Of a DNA stretch of 20,277 nucleotides, positions 1 to 4,717 are shown one piece after another (the first letter of the stretch is position 1; every line of letters starts with the position of its first letter). Both the position numbers and the translations under genes were made by a program. A model generated the notes under the pieces. That model saw nothing but the letters and a program-made list of their open reading frames with translations, was not told the DNA's origin and searched no databases. Source of the stretch: a virus; IMG/VR virus record IMGVR_UViG_3300027759_000532, positions 1 to 20,277 of that record; one strand, written 5' to 3'.

Positions 1-214
1 GTGCCACATTCCAAAAGTTCACAAGTATATCAAATACATCATATGCTATAACTTCATCTACAGGTAGATTATTTGCCCAATGTATTTCAAGCGAACATCC
101 TCCTGCGAATGGAGATACTATGCGTTTTGTATCCTTTGGAATAAAAGGAGTGATTATTTTTATCGCACGAGATTTACCACCCGCATAGCGTAATATAGAT
201 TTAGTCATACTCAT
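1..214 (-). CDS. DNA adenine methyltransferase, D12 class (Dam-like), 5' part only
   Basis: The minus-strand frame is open from the left edge to ATG starts at 214 or 208 (in frame, two codons apart), giving about 70 N-terminal residues. Two family marks are visible: LRYAGGKSRAIK near the N-terminus, matching the RYxGGK opening of D12 adenine methyltransferases, and SPFAGGCSLE, matching the FxGG AdoMet-binding motif I. A following VIAYDVFDILVNFW resembles the yDxn..Lvn.w segment seen after motif I in Dam. The catalytic DPPY motif would lie beyond the edge. In phages such orphan enzymes methylate adenine, often for protection from host restriction or for regulation. It is transcribed away from the replication gene. 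Family call is confident; target specificity is unknown. Confidence 0.88.
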   Translation of the reverse strand, partial: MSMTKSILRYAGGKSRAIKIITPFIPKDTKRIVSPFAGGCSLEIHWANNLPVDEVIAYDVFDILVNFWNVA

Positions 215-259
215 ATATATCAGCACCAAGAGTAAATGTTATTTATATCTTCATTTTTG

Positions 260-287
260 TTGACGTTTGGCAATAGTGATGTATATT
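260..287 (+). promoter_or_regulatory. sigma70-like promoter for small RNA / leader
   Basis: TTGACG (260-265) and TATATT (282-287) are separated by 16 bases, a good match to the -35/-10 consensus. The predicted transcription start is about 293-295, some 85 bases before a perfect terminator hairpin at 379-409. Confidence 0.6.
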
Positions 288-293
288 TATCGT

Positions 294-410
294 ATGAACA
301 GCAACGTGGGTCGGACCATATGCATTTCACAAAAGATTTTTGGCGGAGTAATGACCGTCTGAACATAATAAGTGGAGAGCCGCGATAGTCCGACCTATCG
401 CGGCTTTTTA
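294..410 (+). ncRNA. candidate phage small RNA or attenuated leader, about 115 nt
   Basis: A promoter-like element (260-287) and an intrinsic terminator (379-409) bracket a short transcript that contains no convincing gene. The eight bases GGTCGGAC (309-316) are exactly complementary to GTCCGACC (388-395), which is the terminator loop plus its closing pair, so the 5' part could pair with the terminator loop as a pseudoknot. Two 22-codon open frames exist (294-362 and 320-388); the second stops inside the terminator's 5' arm. This could be an independent small RNA, or an attenuator controlling the initiator gene that starts 22 bases after the hairpin. I recognise no known RNA family. Confidence 0.5.
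379..409 (+). terminator. rho-independent terminator
   Basis: A perfect 10-bp stem, GCCGCGATAG (379-388) with CTATCGCGGC (395-404), has a 6-nt loop TCCGAC and is followed by TTTTT, then A, then TTTTT. It lies directly upstream of the initiator gene start at 432, so that gene needs read-through or its own start signal. Confidence 0.9.
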
Positions 411-431
411 TTTTTACACAAAAACACTATT

Positions 432-1121
432 ATGAATGAACCATTTCTAAAAATACCACATTCTGTATTATTACATACAGAATTATCTTGGCTTGAAAAA
501 ATAATAATATCATATCGTTTATCATATGGAGAGGAAAAATACTTTGCATCAAATGAATATGTTGCAGAATACTTTTCAACTACTAAAAAAACTGTATGTG
601 TTGCTTTCCAAAAAGCACGCAAACTTGGAATACTTCCACAAGAACAAATGCTTATGAATGTTATAATAAATCAAAGCGGTAGTTACGTACAGGTAACTGG
701 TAGTTACGTACAGGTAACTGGTAGTTACGTACAGGTAACTGGTAGTTACGTACAGGTAATCAATGAGTTACCTACAGGTAACCAACAATCGGTCATTTTA
801 CCTATGAAAACTGATGTCCTATTAGATCAGTATATAAGATTAGATATATTAGAAAATAATATAAGATCAGTTAGATTACCAGAAACTGGATCTTTTATAA
901 AAAGTAATAGTATTCAGAATATAAAAAGCAAACCTAATACAGAAGGTAAGTTAGATATTATAATTCAGAGTTCTAAACTTGGTTCTTATCATAAAGTACC
1001 TAAAGATTATCCAGATAGTCTCAATCAGAATAGTGTTTATTGTTACAGCAAAGGCTGGTGGCTGGGACTGTCTAAATCGGATTATGACAAAGCAGCAAAA
1101 AGCCTTACAAAAACAATATAA
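432..1121 (+). CDS. winged-helix replication initiator-like protein
   Basis: 229 residues from ATG 432; a longer frame reaches a GTG at 372, but that lies inside the terminator hairpin, so 432 is chosen. Residues 1-72 (FLKIPHSVLL, LSWLEKIIIS, FASNEYVAEYFSTTKKTVCVAFQKARKLGIL) follow the pattern of HTH_36-type winged-helix domains found in phage and plasmid replication initiators: a conserved opening, a helix, then an 'x-SN-x-x-IA-x-x-L' turn and recognition helix. Residues 83-110 are the four-fold repeat GSYVQVT, encoded by 21-bp iterons. The rest is polar and ends with a W-rich stretch (SKGWWLGLSKSDYDKA). An initiator gene carrying its own origin repeats is the arrangement of lambda O, to which this has no evident sequence similarity. 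The role is inferred from the domain type and iterons; a transcription regulator is the alternative. Confidence 0.6.
   Translation: MNEPFLKIPHSVLLHTELSWLEKIIISYRLSYGEEKYFASNEYVAEYFSTTKKTVCVAFQKARKLGILPQEQMLMNVIINQSGSYVQVTGSYVQVTGSYVQVTGSYVQVINELPTGNQQSVILPMKTDVLLDQYIRLDILENNIRSVRLPETGSFIKSNSIQNIKSKPNTEGKLDIIIQSSKLGSYHKVPKDYPDSLNQNSVYCYSKGWWLGLSKSDYDKAAKSLTKTI
678..782 (+). repeat. iteron array, candidate replication origin inside the initiator gene
   Basis: Units of 21 bp start at 678, 699 and 720, with a fourth, shortened unit at 741-759. Each contains GTTACGTACAGGTAAC, an imperfect palindrome. A fifth, isolated site at 767-782, GTTACCTACAGGTAAC, is a perfect 7-bp inverted repeat around AC. 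The sequence directly downstream (about 815-920) is very AT-rich (for example TATATAAGATTAGATATATT), as expected for a DNA-unwinding element. Because the period is 21 it keeps the reading frame as GSYVQVT. Confidence 0.6.
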
Positions 1122-1129
1122 TACAGAAT

Positions 1130-1501
1130 ATGAATACTATTAAACTAACTGATGAAAACCTTCACGCTCTTGGAACCAATGGTAAAGGTTTCAACAAGAA
1201 ACAACTATCTGTGCTTGGCATTTCCTGGCCACCAAAAGGAGGCTGGTTGAAGAAACTGATTGGAACAGAAATAACAAACATACAATACCAAACCATACTA
1301 TCGCTACGCAATGCTAAACAGAATGGATATATCTCAAAGGAAACGCCACTACAACCGAAACCAGAACAACAACATACAGTGTCTGATAAGCAATATATAA
1401 ATTTGCTCAAGCGTTGCAAAGCAGAACTTATGTTTCCACTTGATGAACTTACTGATCTGCGTCAAAACATTATAACTGAAATAGACAATCTGTGTAAATA
1501 A
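1130..1501 (+). CDS. hypothetical protein (123 aa)
   Basis: It starts 8 bases after the initiator stop, so is probably co-transcribed with it. No domain is recognised with certainty. Residues about 25-50 read QLSVLGISWPPKGGWLKKLIG, a compact W-P-P-x-GGW segment that looks like a small folded module; the C-terminal half (residues 85-123) is predicted helical, with charged heptad-like spacing (LLKRCKAELMFPLDELTDLRQNI). It is basic overall. Its position next to the initiator suggests an early or replication-associated role, by context only. Confidence 0.7.
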   Translation: MNTIKLTDENLHALGTNGKGFNKKQLSVLGISWPPKGGWLKKLIGTEITNIQYQTILSLRNAKQNGYISKETPLQPKPEQQHTVSDKQYINLLKRCKAELMFPLDELTDLRQNIITEIDNLCK

Positions 1502-1534
1502 AAATATAAGAATGGTCATAGTTATAAATCACTT

Positions 1535-1723
1535 ATGACAATTGGACAAAAACATGAAGCAATAGCAGCACAGTATTATAAAGAATTAGATAAAGCCAAT
1601 GCAACCATCTACCATTATAGCATATCCACAGATAAGCCAGACAAGCAGATAATCAAGGCATATCTAAAGAAAAGAAACTGTGATAGTCTTACAGATTTTC
1701 TGAATGCTGAAGAGTTGTTCTAA
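1535..1723 (+). CDS. hypothetical small protein (62 aa)
   Basis: 62 residues, mostly helical and charged (HEAIAAQYYKELDKA, then DKQIIKAYLKKRNCDSLTDFLNAEELF). No signal peptide, membrane segment or known motif. The leader at 1511-1534 has no Shine-Dalgarno sequence but contains CATAGTTATAAA. Its last 35 bases overlap, tail to tail, a minus-strand frame (1689-1871). It is probably a continuation of the early operon. Confidence 0.55.
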   Translation: MTIGQKHEAIAAQYYKELDKANATIYHYSISTDKPDKQIIKAYLKKRNCDSLTDFLNAEELF

Positions 1724-1871
1724 CCTTTTTGAGCAATATCTTGCCATCTTTTACACTTGCAATAAACTTATCACCATCAACGATTTGTAGTTGTTCTGCT
1801 TTCAATTCGTCGTCAAACGCCAACGACCCATCAACAAGAAGAAAAAATGTGTAATCTAAAAACAACTGCAT
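1689..1871 (-). CDS. hypothetical small protein on the minus strand (60 aa)
   Basis: From ATG 1871 the frame gives 60 residues with sensible amino-acid composition: DDELKAEQLQIVDGDKFIAS, then VKDGKILLKKV, which looks like a beta-strand-rich small domain. No plus-strand gene occupies 1724-1970, which supports reality. A longer start at 1907 adds the unlikely MLVFITTCYLYY. It converges on and overlaps the end of 1535-1723 by 35 bases. Function unknown; may be spurious. Confidence 0.45.
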   Translation of the reverse strand: MQLFLDYTFFLLVDGSLAFDDELKAEQLQIVDGDKFIASVKDGKILLKKVRTTLQHSENL

Positions 1872-1913
1872 ATAATATAAGTAGCAAGTGGTTATAAAAA
1901 CCAGCATAATTGA

Positions 1914-1943
1914 TCTTGAGTTTTATAAAAAGGTTGGTAGGAT
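1914..1943 (+). promoter_or_regulatory. diverged copy of the small-gene promoter cassette
   Basis: TCTTGAGTTTTATAAAAAG (1914-1932) resembles the core TCTTGACTTTCTATAAAAAG of the three cassettes at 2227, 2594 and 3012. TTGAGT (1916-1921) and TAGGAT (1938-1943), 16 bases apart, could serve as -35/-10 for the gene starting at 1971. Confidence 0.4.
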
Positions 1944-1970
1944 AGTGGAGTAATAAAAAACAACACATCT

Positions 1971-2231
1971 ATGAAAAAACAAAACACAGTTATTATCTCC
2001 AACGGCAATATGGGCGAGTTCAATGAATTGCTTGATATTTTTCTTGAAGAATTGCTTGTATCACAGCAATTTATTTTCATTGAAACCATATCTGAAAATT
2101 ATCGCACATTTACCAAAAGCGTCACTTTTACTACCGATTTTACTAAAAAGGAATTGCTTTCATTTGAAAGCCTTATGAACCTTGCTGACACATTTATTTT
2201 CAACGGAAAAAAAGTAAATCTTAGTCAATAA
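1971..2231 (+). CDS. hypothetical small protein (86 aa), first of the cassette genes
   Basis: 86 residues, acidic, with a helical first half (MGEFNELLDIFLEELLVSQQF). The second half, SVTFTTDFTKKELLSFESLM then FIFNGKKVNLSQ, has a strand-helix-strand 'F.NG..V.L' ending similar to LTVNGEDIDV in the next gene. I therefore suspect, weakly, that it is a diverged relative. Its leader carries a diverged version of the cassette that precedes the next three genes. No Shine-Dalgarno sequence is present. Function unknown; position suggests early expression. Confidence 0.65.
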   Translation: MKKQNTVIISNGNMGEFNELLDIFLEELLVSQQFIFIETISENYRTFTKSVTFTTDFTKKELLSFESLMNLADTFIFNGKKVNLSQ

Positions 2232-2283
2232 TCTTGACTTTCTATAAAAAGTCCTCATACTCTATTCTGTAATCACTACTATT
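2227..2283 (+). promoter_or_regulatory. repeated promoter cassette, copy 1
   Basis: TTGACT (2234-2239) is 18 bases from TACTCT (2258-2263), a plausible though weak sigma70-like pair. GACTTT (2236-2241) and AAAGTC (2248-2253) form a 6-bp inverted repeat around CTATAA, overlapping the -35, as an operator might. It is almost identical to 2594-2650 and 3012-3066. Confidence 0.55.
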
Positions 2284-2598
2284 ATGACAACTAAAAACAA
2301 AATCACTATCAAATTTGAGACGCTTGATGAAGCATATAACTTCCTTAAAACAGGTTATGTTGGGTTTGAGTTTGACAATCACAATATGGCTCTGCCAAAT
2401 ACATTTGGTGCTGATGTATCGTTTGATATGGACGACAGCAACAATAGCGTTATGGCATTCATTCAAAAGTTTATTCACGAAGGTGCTGCTGCTAATAGTC
2501 TTACAGTAAATGGTGAAGACATTGATGTATGCTATCTTACAGAAGTTGGCGACCCCGATGCCACTTATGACCATCACTACGCTAATCTATCCAAATAA
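2284..2598 (+). CDS. hypothetical cassette protein A (104 aa)
   Basis: 104 residues, strongly acidic (GADVSFDMDDSNNSVMAFIQ, then NGEDIDVCYLTEVGDPD). The N-terminus MTTKNK is identical in sequence to that of the following gene, because the upstream cassette repeat extends into the first codons. Both proteins share a layout: an N-terminal beta strand and helix (ITIKFETLDEAYNFL / VTLNFSCMYDAVGFY), a GA-x-[VL]-[ST]-[FI] strand followed by a helix, then a 'D-I-D' strand near the end. I infer they are ancient paralogues. No known domain; small size, acidity and early position fit a phage host-takeover or anti-defence protein, but that is only context. Confidence 0.75.
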   Translation: MTTKNKITIKFETLDEAYNFLKTGYVGFEFDNHNMALPNTFGADVSFDMDDSNNSVMAFIQKFIHEGAAANSLTVNGEDIDVCYLTEVGDPDATYDHHYANLSK

Positions 2599-2650
2599 TC
2601 TTGACTTTCTATAAAAAGTCCGCATACTCTATTCTGTGATACCTACTATT
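2594..2650 (+). promoter_or_regulatory. repeated promoter cassette, copy 2
   Basis: It aligns without gaps to copy 1 at an offset of 367 bases and differs at only a few positions (for example TCCGC for TCCTC). Identity continues through the first six codons of the gene it precedes. TTGACT is at 2601-2606 and TACTCT at 2625-2630. Confidence 0.55.
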
Positions 2651-3016
2651 ATGACAACTAAAAACAAAGTAACTCTCAACTTCTCTTGTATGTATGACGC
2701 CGTTGGCTTCTACACCAACTTTCATTCTCGCTTGAGAAACGCCATCACTATATCAGATCGTGATGGTAATGTTCTCAAGGATGGCAATGGCAGCAAAGAA
2801 GGTCTTATTTATGGAGACAATCTATCTATATCTGAAGATGGAATTTACGGAGCACATCTGACCATTTCTACAGAATCTAATGTTGCCGAAATTATTGACT
2901 TTGTAGTATGCGGTATTCTTGACGATACATCAGGTCACAGTGTCAAACAAACTTATATCAATGATATAGACATCACTGAACTTGTTGATGATATTTACAA
3001 CACCGTATCAGAATAA
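2651..3016 (+). CDS. hypothetical cassette protein B (121 aa)
   Basis: The frame is open from an upstream ATG at 2636, but ATG 2651 lies exactly where the start of protein A does relative to the shared cassette, so 2651 is chosen (121 residues, MTTKNKVTLNF). It is acidic, with a middle Gly/Asp-rich part (SDRDGNVLKDGNGSKEG) absent from protein A. The C-terminal half, GAHLTISTESNVAEIIDFVV then INDIDITELVDDI, resembles protein A in layout. No recognised motif or membrane segment. It probably arose by duplication of a promoter-gene unit followed by divergence. Confidence 0.75.
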   Translation: MTTKNKVTLNFSCMYDAVGFYTNFHSRLRNAITISDRDGNVLKDGNGSKEGLIYGDNLSISEDGIYGAHLTISTESNVAEIIDFVVCGILDDTSGHSVKQTYINDIDITELVDDIYNTVSE

Positions 3017-3066
3017 TTCTTGACTTTCTATAAAAAGTCCTCATACTCTATTCTGTAATCACTACT
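3012..3066 (+). promoter_or_regulatory. repeated promoter cassette, copy 3
   Basis: It carries the same core TCTTGACTTTCTATAAAAAG and the same ATTCTGTAATCACTACTA tail as copy 1, with one extra T before the core. The similarity stops just before the start codon at 3073. Confidence 0.55.
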
Positions 3067-3072
3067 AATACT

Positions 3073-3534
3073 ATGGAAACAAACTACATCAGCCTACAAA
3101 AGTGCGCTACTCAACAGTTCACTGATATTCATTTTGAGTCAAATCGCATTGGCGACAATCTTTTACAAGTAATCATTGGAAAAGATACATATACCGTAAC
3201 CAATCATCAAATCAGAACAAAGAATATGGGTAGAAAGAAAACTGATATGAAGGCAGGAGATGTGTTCAGTATGATTCACGATACTGACATTATTCATAAG
3301 ATTGTAGGTGCAATATCATCATTTGATGGTAATGACACGGGTTCATTTGGTGTAAAGAGCAGATATAACCAAAATCGCAATGACTATTATATTTGGCAAC
3401 TATTGGTGCAAGCAGACGACAATAGCGTAATAACTATGAAGGTAAGTAGAAATCCATTTCTTACTGATAGTTGGCGCTTTGGTCCAGGCGGCATATCGTG
3501 GTATGACATTGTTACAATCATCAAAACTAAATAA
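3073..3534 (+). CDS. hypothetical cassette protein C (153 aa)
   Basis: 153 residues under the third copy of the cassette, but not visibly related to proteins A and B. It begins METNYISLQKCATQQF and contains GKDTYTVTNHQIRTK, then a GDVFSMIHDTD segment and an aromatic C-terminal part (NDYYIWQLLVQADDN, WRFGPGGISWYDIVTIIK). Overall it looks like a soluble, beta-rich globular protein. No family is recognised. A hairpin without a T-run follows at 3548-3568. Confidence 0.75.
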   Translation: METNYISLQKCATQQFTDIHFESNRIGDNLLQVIIGKDTYTVTNHQIRTKNMGRKKTDMKAGDVFSMIHDTDIIHKIVGAISSFDGNDTGSFGVKSRYNQNRNDYYIWQLLVQADDNSVITMKVSRNPFLTDSWRFGPGGISWYDIVTIIKTK

Positions 3535-3547
3535 TACAGATACAATA

Positions 3548-3568
3548 GAAGAAGAAAACAACTTCTTC
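3548..3568 (+). other. hairpin after the cassette genes
   Basis: GAAGAAG (3548-3554) pairs perfectly with CTTCTTC (3562-3568) around a 7-nt A-rich loop. There is no T-run, so it is at best a weak terminator or an mRNA 3'-end stabiliser. Confidence 0.4.
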
Positions 3569-3577
3569 ATAGAATAG

Positions 3578-3612
3578 TTGACAATATACAGCGTATAGTT
3601 TATGCTGTATAT
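3578..3612 (+). promoter_or_regulatory. strong sigma70-like promoter with a built-in inverted repeat
   Basis: TTGACA (3578-3583, perfect) is 17 bases from TATGCT (3601-3606). A perfect 9-bp inverted repeat, ATATACAGC (3584-3592) and GCTGTATAT (3604-3612), spans the spacer and -10, a typical operator position for a repressor. The predicted transcription start is at about the ATG at 3613. Confidence 0.6.
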
Positions 3613-3762
3613 ATGGATAATCAGCACATAATAGATTATAATACATTCAATATAGAACAGATAGCTTGGTATGATGAGCATCAACAGCGATTAGCTCAAC
3701 ACACTATATGGCTAGAAGAGTTTATGAAAGACCTGCCATTTGAAGTTAGAACAGATATGTAA
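3613..3762 (+). CDS. hypothetical small protein (49 aa)
   Basis: 49 codons from ATG 3613 to TAA 3762, encoding an acidic, helical protein rich in W, Q and H (NIEQIAWYDEHQQRLAQHTI then WLEEFMKDLPFEVRTDM). Amino-acid composition looks genuine. It sits immediately behind the best sigma70-like promoter of the window, whose predicted start point is at or within a base or two of the ATG, so the message may be leaderless. No family is recognised; it could be a small regulator or host-interaction peptide. Confidence 0.55.
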   Translation: MDNQHIIDYNTFNIEQIAWYDEHQQRLAQHTIWLEEFMKDLPFEVRTDM

Positions 3763-4021
3763 AGAATGTGGGGGTCACAGGGGGCTGTGCCCCCTATCCT
3801 AGCACGGCGTAGCGTGCCATAATAAGGCAAATAGATGACTAGACAGCCATAACACAATCTGACAGTCAGAAAACGCAAAGAAAGGTGGGGGGAGGTAAAA
3901 ACATACACCATTTTATAAACAACCGATGGTCTCTCTCCTTTTTTTACACGGAATATCTATAACTTCAAGACTGCTATTCACAGTCTTGTCAAATGCTTAT
4001 ATGCTTTAATACACACACTAT
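3763..4021. other. hairpin-rich non-coding stretch upstream of packaging genes
   Basis: No convincing gene in about 260 bases. The first 55 are unusually GC-rich: hairpin AGGGGGC-TGT-GCCCCCT (3779-3795), then GCACG/CGTGC (3802-3817). Further on are the 13-base palindrome TCTGACAGTCAGA (3858-3870), a G-run GGTGGGGGGAGG (about 3894-3905), a T7 run near 3938-3944, and a perfect 8-bp hairpin CAAGACTG/CAGTCTTG with a 7-nt loop (3966-3988). The position next to terminase makes a packaging (cos/pac) site possible; terminators or a foreign insertion are alternatives. Confidence 0.45.
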
Positions 4022-4234
4022 TTATTCGCCATTTTTTGTTCTTATGCTATGACACGATTTACAGAGGCTCATTAGATTATTGCTGTCATATTTTAATTCT
4101 GGATGCTCTGACAATTTCTTTATATGATGCACTTCATTAGCTGCTGTGTATATATTTTTTTTATAGCAATCAAAGCATAATGGATTGTTTTGTAAAATAT
4201 GTGCTCTACATATATATACGCCAAATATTGTCAT
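4022..4234 (-). CDS. HNH endonuclease
   Basis: 70 residues on the minus strand. The HNH fold is readable: zinc-binding pairs C20-x2-C23 (PLCFDC) and C58-x2-C61 (LCKSCH), with the catalytic region VHHIKKLSEHPEL (H36, H37), N53 in SNNLMSLC, and H62. This is the compact type found beside terminase genes in many HK97-like phages, where such proteins can assist terminase-dependent DNA cleavage during packaging. Here it is divergent from terminase rather than in the same operon, with its own promoter (4255-4282) about 20 bases upstream. A free-standing homing nuclease is the alternative. Confidence 0.85.
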   Translation of the reverse strand: MTIFGVYICRAHILQNNPLCFDCYKKNIYTAANEVHHIKKLSEHPELKYDSNNLMSLCKSCHSIRTKNGE

Positions 4235-4254
4235 AGCCGCGTGAATAAATAAGT

Positions 4255-4282
4255 ATTATAGTTTTGATTTGGCATAAATCAA
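4255..4282 (-). promoter_or_regulatory. promoter of the HNH gene with inverted-repeat operator
   Basis: Read on the minus strand: TTGATT (4282-4277), 16 bases, then a perfect TATAAT (4260-4255), about 20 bases before the HNH ATG. A perfect 7-bp inverted repeat TTGATTT-GGCAT-AAATCAA (4264-4282) covers the -35 and spacer and could control both divergent genes. On the plus strand TTGGCA (4269-4274) and TATATA (4294-4299), 19 apart, is a weaker candidate for terminase. Confidence 0.5.
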
Positions 4283-4318
4283 CAACAAAATGCTATATAT
4301 AGATATACAAATAACTAT

Positions 4319-4717
4319 ATGCCCGGAAGAATTGCATCAATTGATAGTATAATGACATCTGACAAACGCCCAAAAGCAGTTGGCGACAATAACTTGAGCA
4401 CACCACCAAAATGGCTCAATGCCAACGCCAAAAAGATATACAAGAAAACTAGCAATGAAATAAAGAAACTGGGCATAAGTGATAAATGTGACACAAACAT
4501 CTTGGCAATATTTGCTGCTCAACTGGATAGATTGCAAACTATATCACAACTATCAGCCAGAGAACTATATCACGAAAGATTACAGAATGATTTGACAAGT
4601 AGTGTATTGAGTTTAAGCAAAGAGTTGGGCATCACTCCAAGTGCCAGAGCCAAGTTGCGTATTGCCAGAGTAGAAACATCAGACGACTTGGACGACTTGA
4701 TGAACGAAAATGATTGA
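4319..4717 (+). CDS. terS: terminase small subunit, P27 family
   Basis: 132 residues from ATG 4319; an internal ATG at 4352 is possible but would remove only the unconserved lead. The family features are PPKWLNANAKKIYKK (the P27 'P..L...A...W' opening with the usual helix), a long helix with ILAIFAAQLDRLQ, and ELGITPSARAKLRI, the classic 'LG.tP.sRakl' signature at the C-terminal end. In phages this subunit recognises the packaging site and recruits the large subunit to the viral DNA. Its last 8 bases overlap the large-subunit gene, so the two are translationally coupled. The leader lacks a Shine-Dalgarno sequence. Confidence 0.9.
   Translation: MPGRIASIDSIMTSDKRPKAVGDNNLSTPPKWLNANAKKIYKKTSNEIKKLGISDKCDTNILAIFAAQLDRLQTISQLSARELYHERLQNDLTSSVLSLSKELGITPSARAKLRIARVETSDDLDDLMNEND

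Noticed and set aside
215-245. TATAAATA on the minus strand ahead of the methyltransferase as a T4-type late promoter
   Set aside because: The match is expected by chance in AT-rich leaders and no T4-like late regulators are seen in the window.
372-431. N-terminal extension of the initiator gene from a GTG at 372
   Set aside because: It would begin inside the terminator hairpin and encode unconserved residues; ATG 432 fits the domain start.
678-760. Short direct repeats as a CRISPR array
   Set aside because: Units are contiguous with no spacers and lie in frame inside a protein gene.
2636-2650. Upstream ATG (2636) as start for cassette protein B
   Set aside because: Comparison with the aligned cassette of protein A places the shared start at 2651.
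3696-3911. Minus-strand ORF of 71 codons through the GC-rich hairpins
   Set aside because: It overlaps the better-supported 49-codon gene and its composition merely reflects the hairpin sequences.
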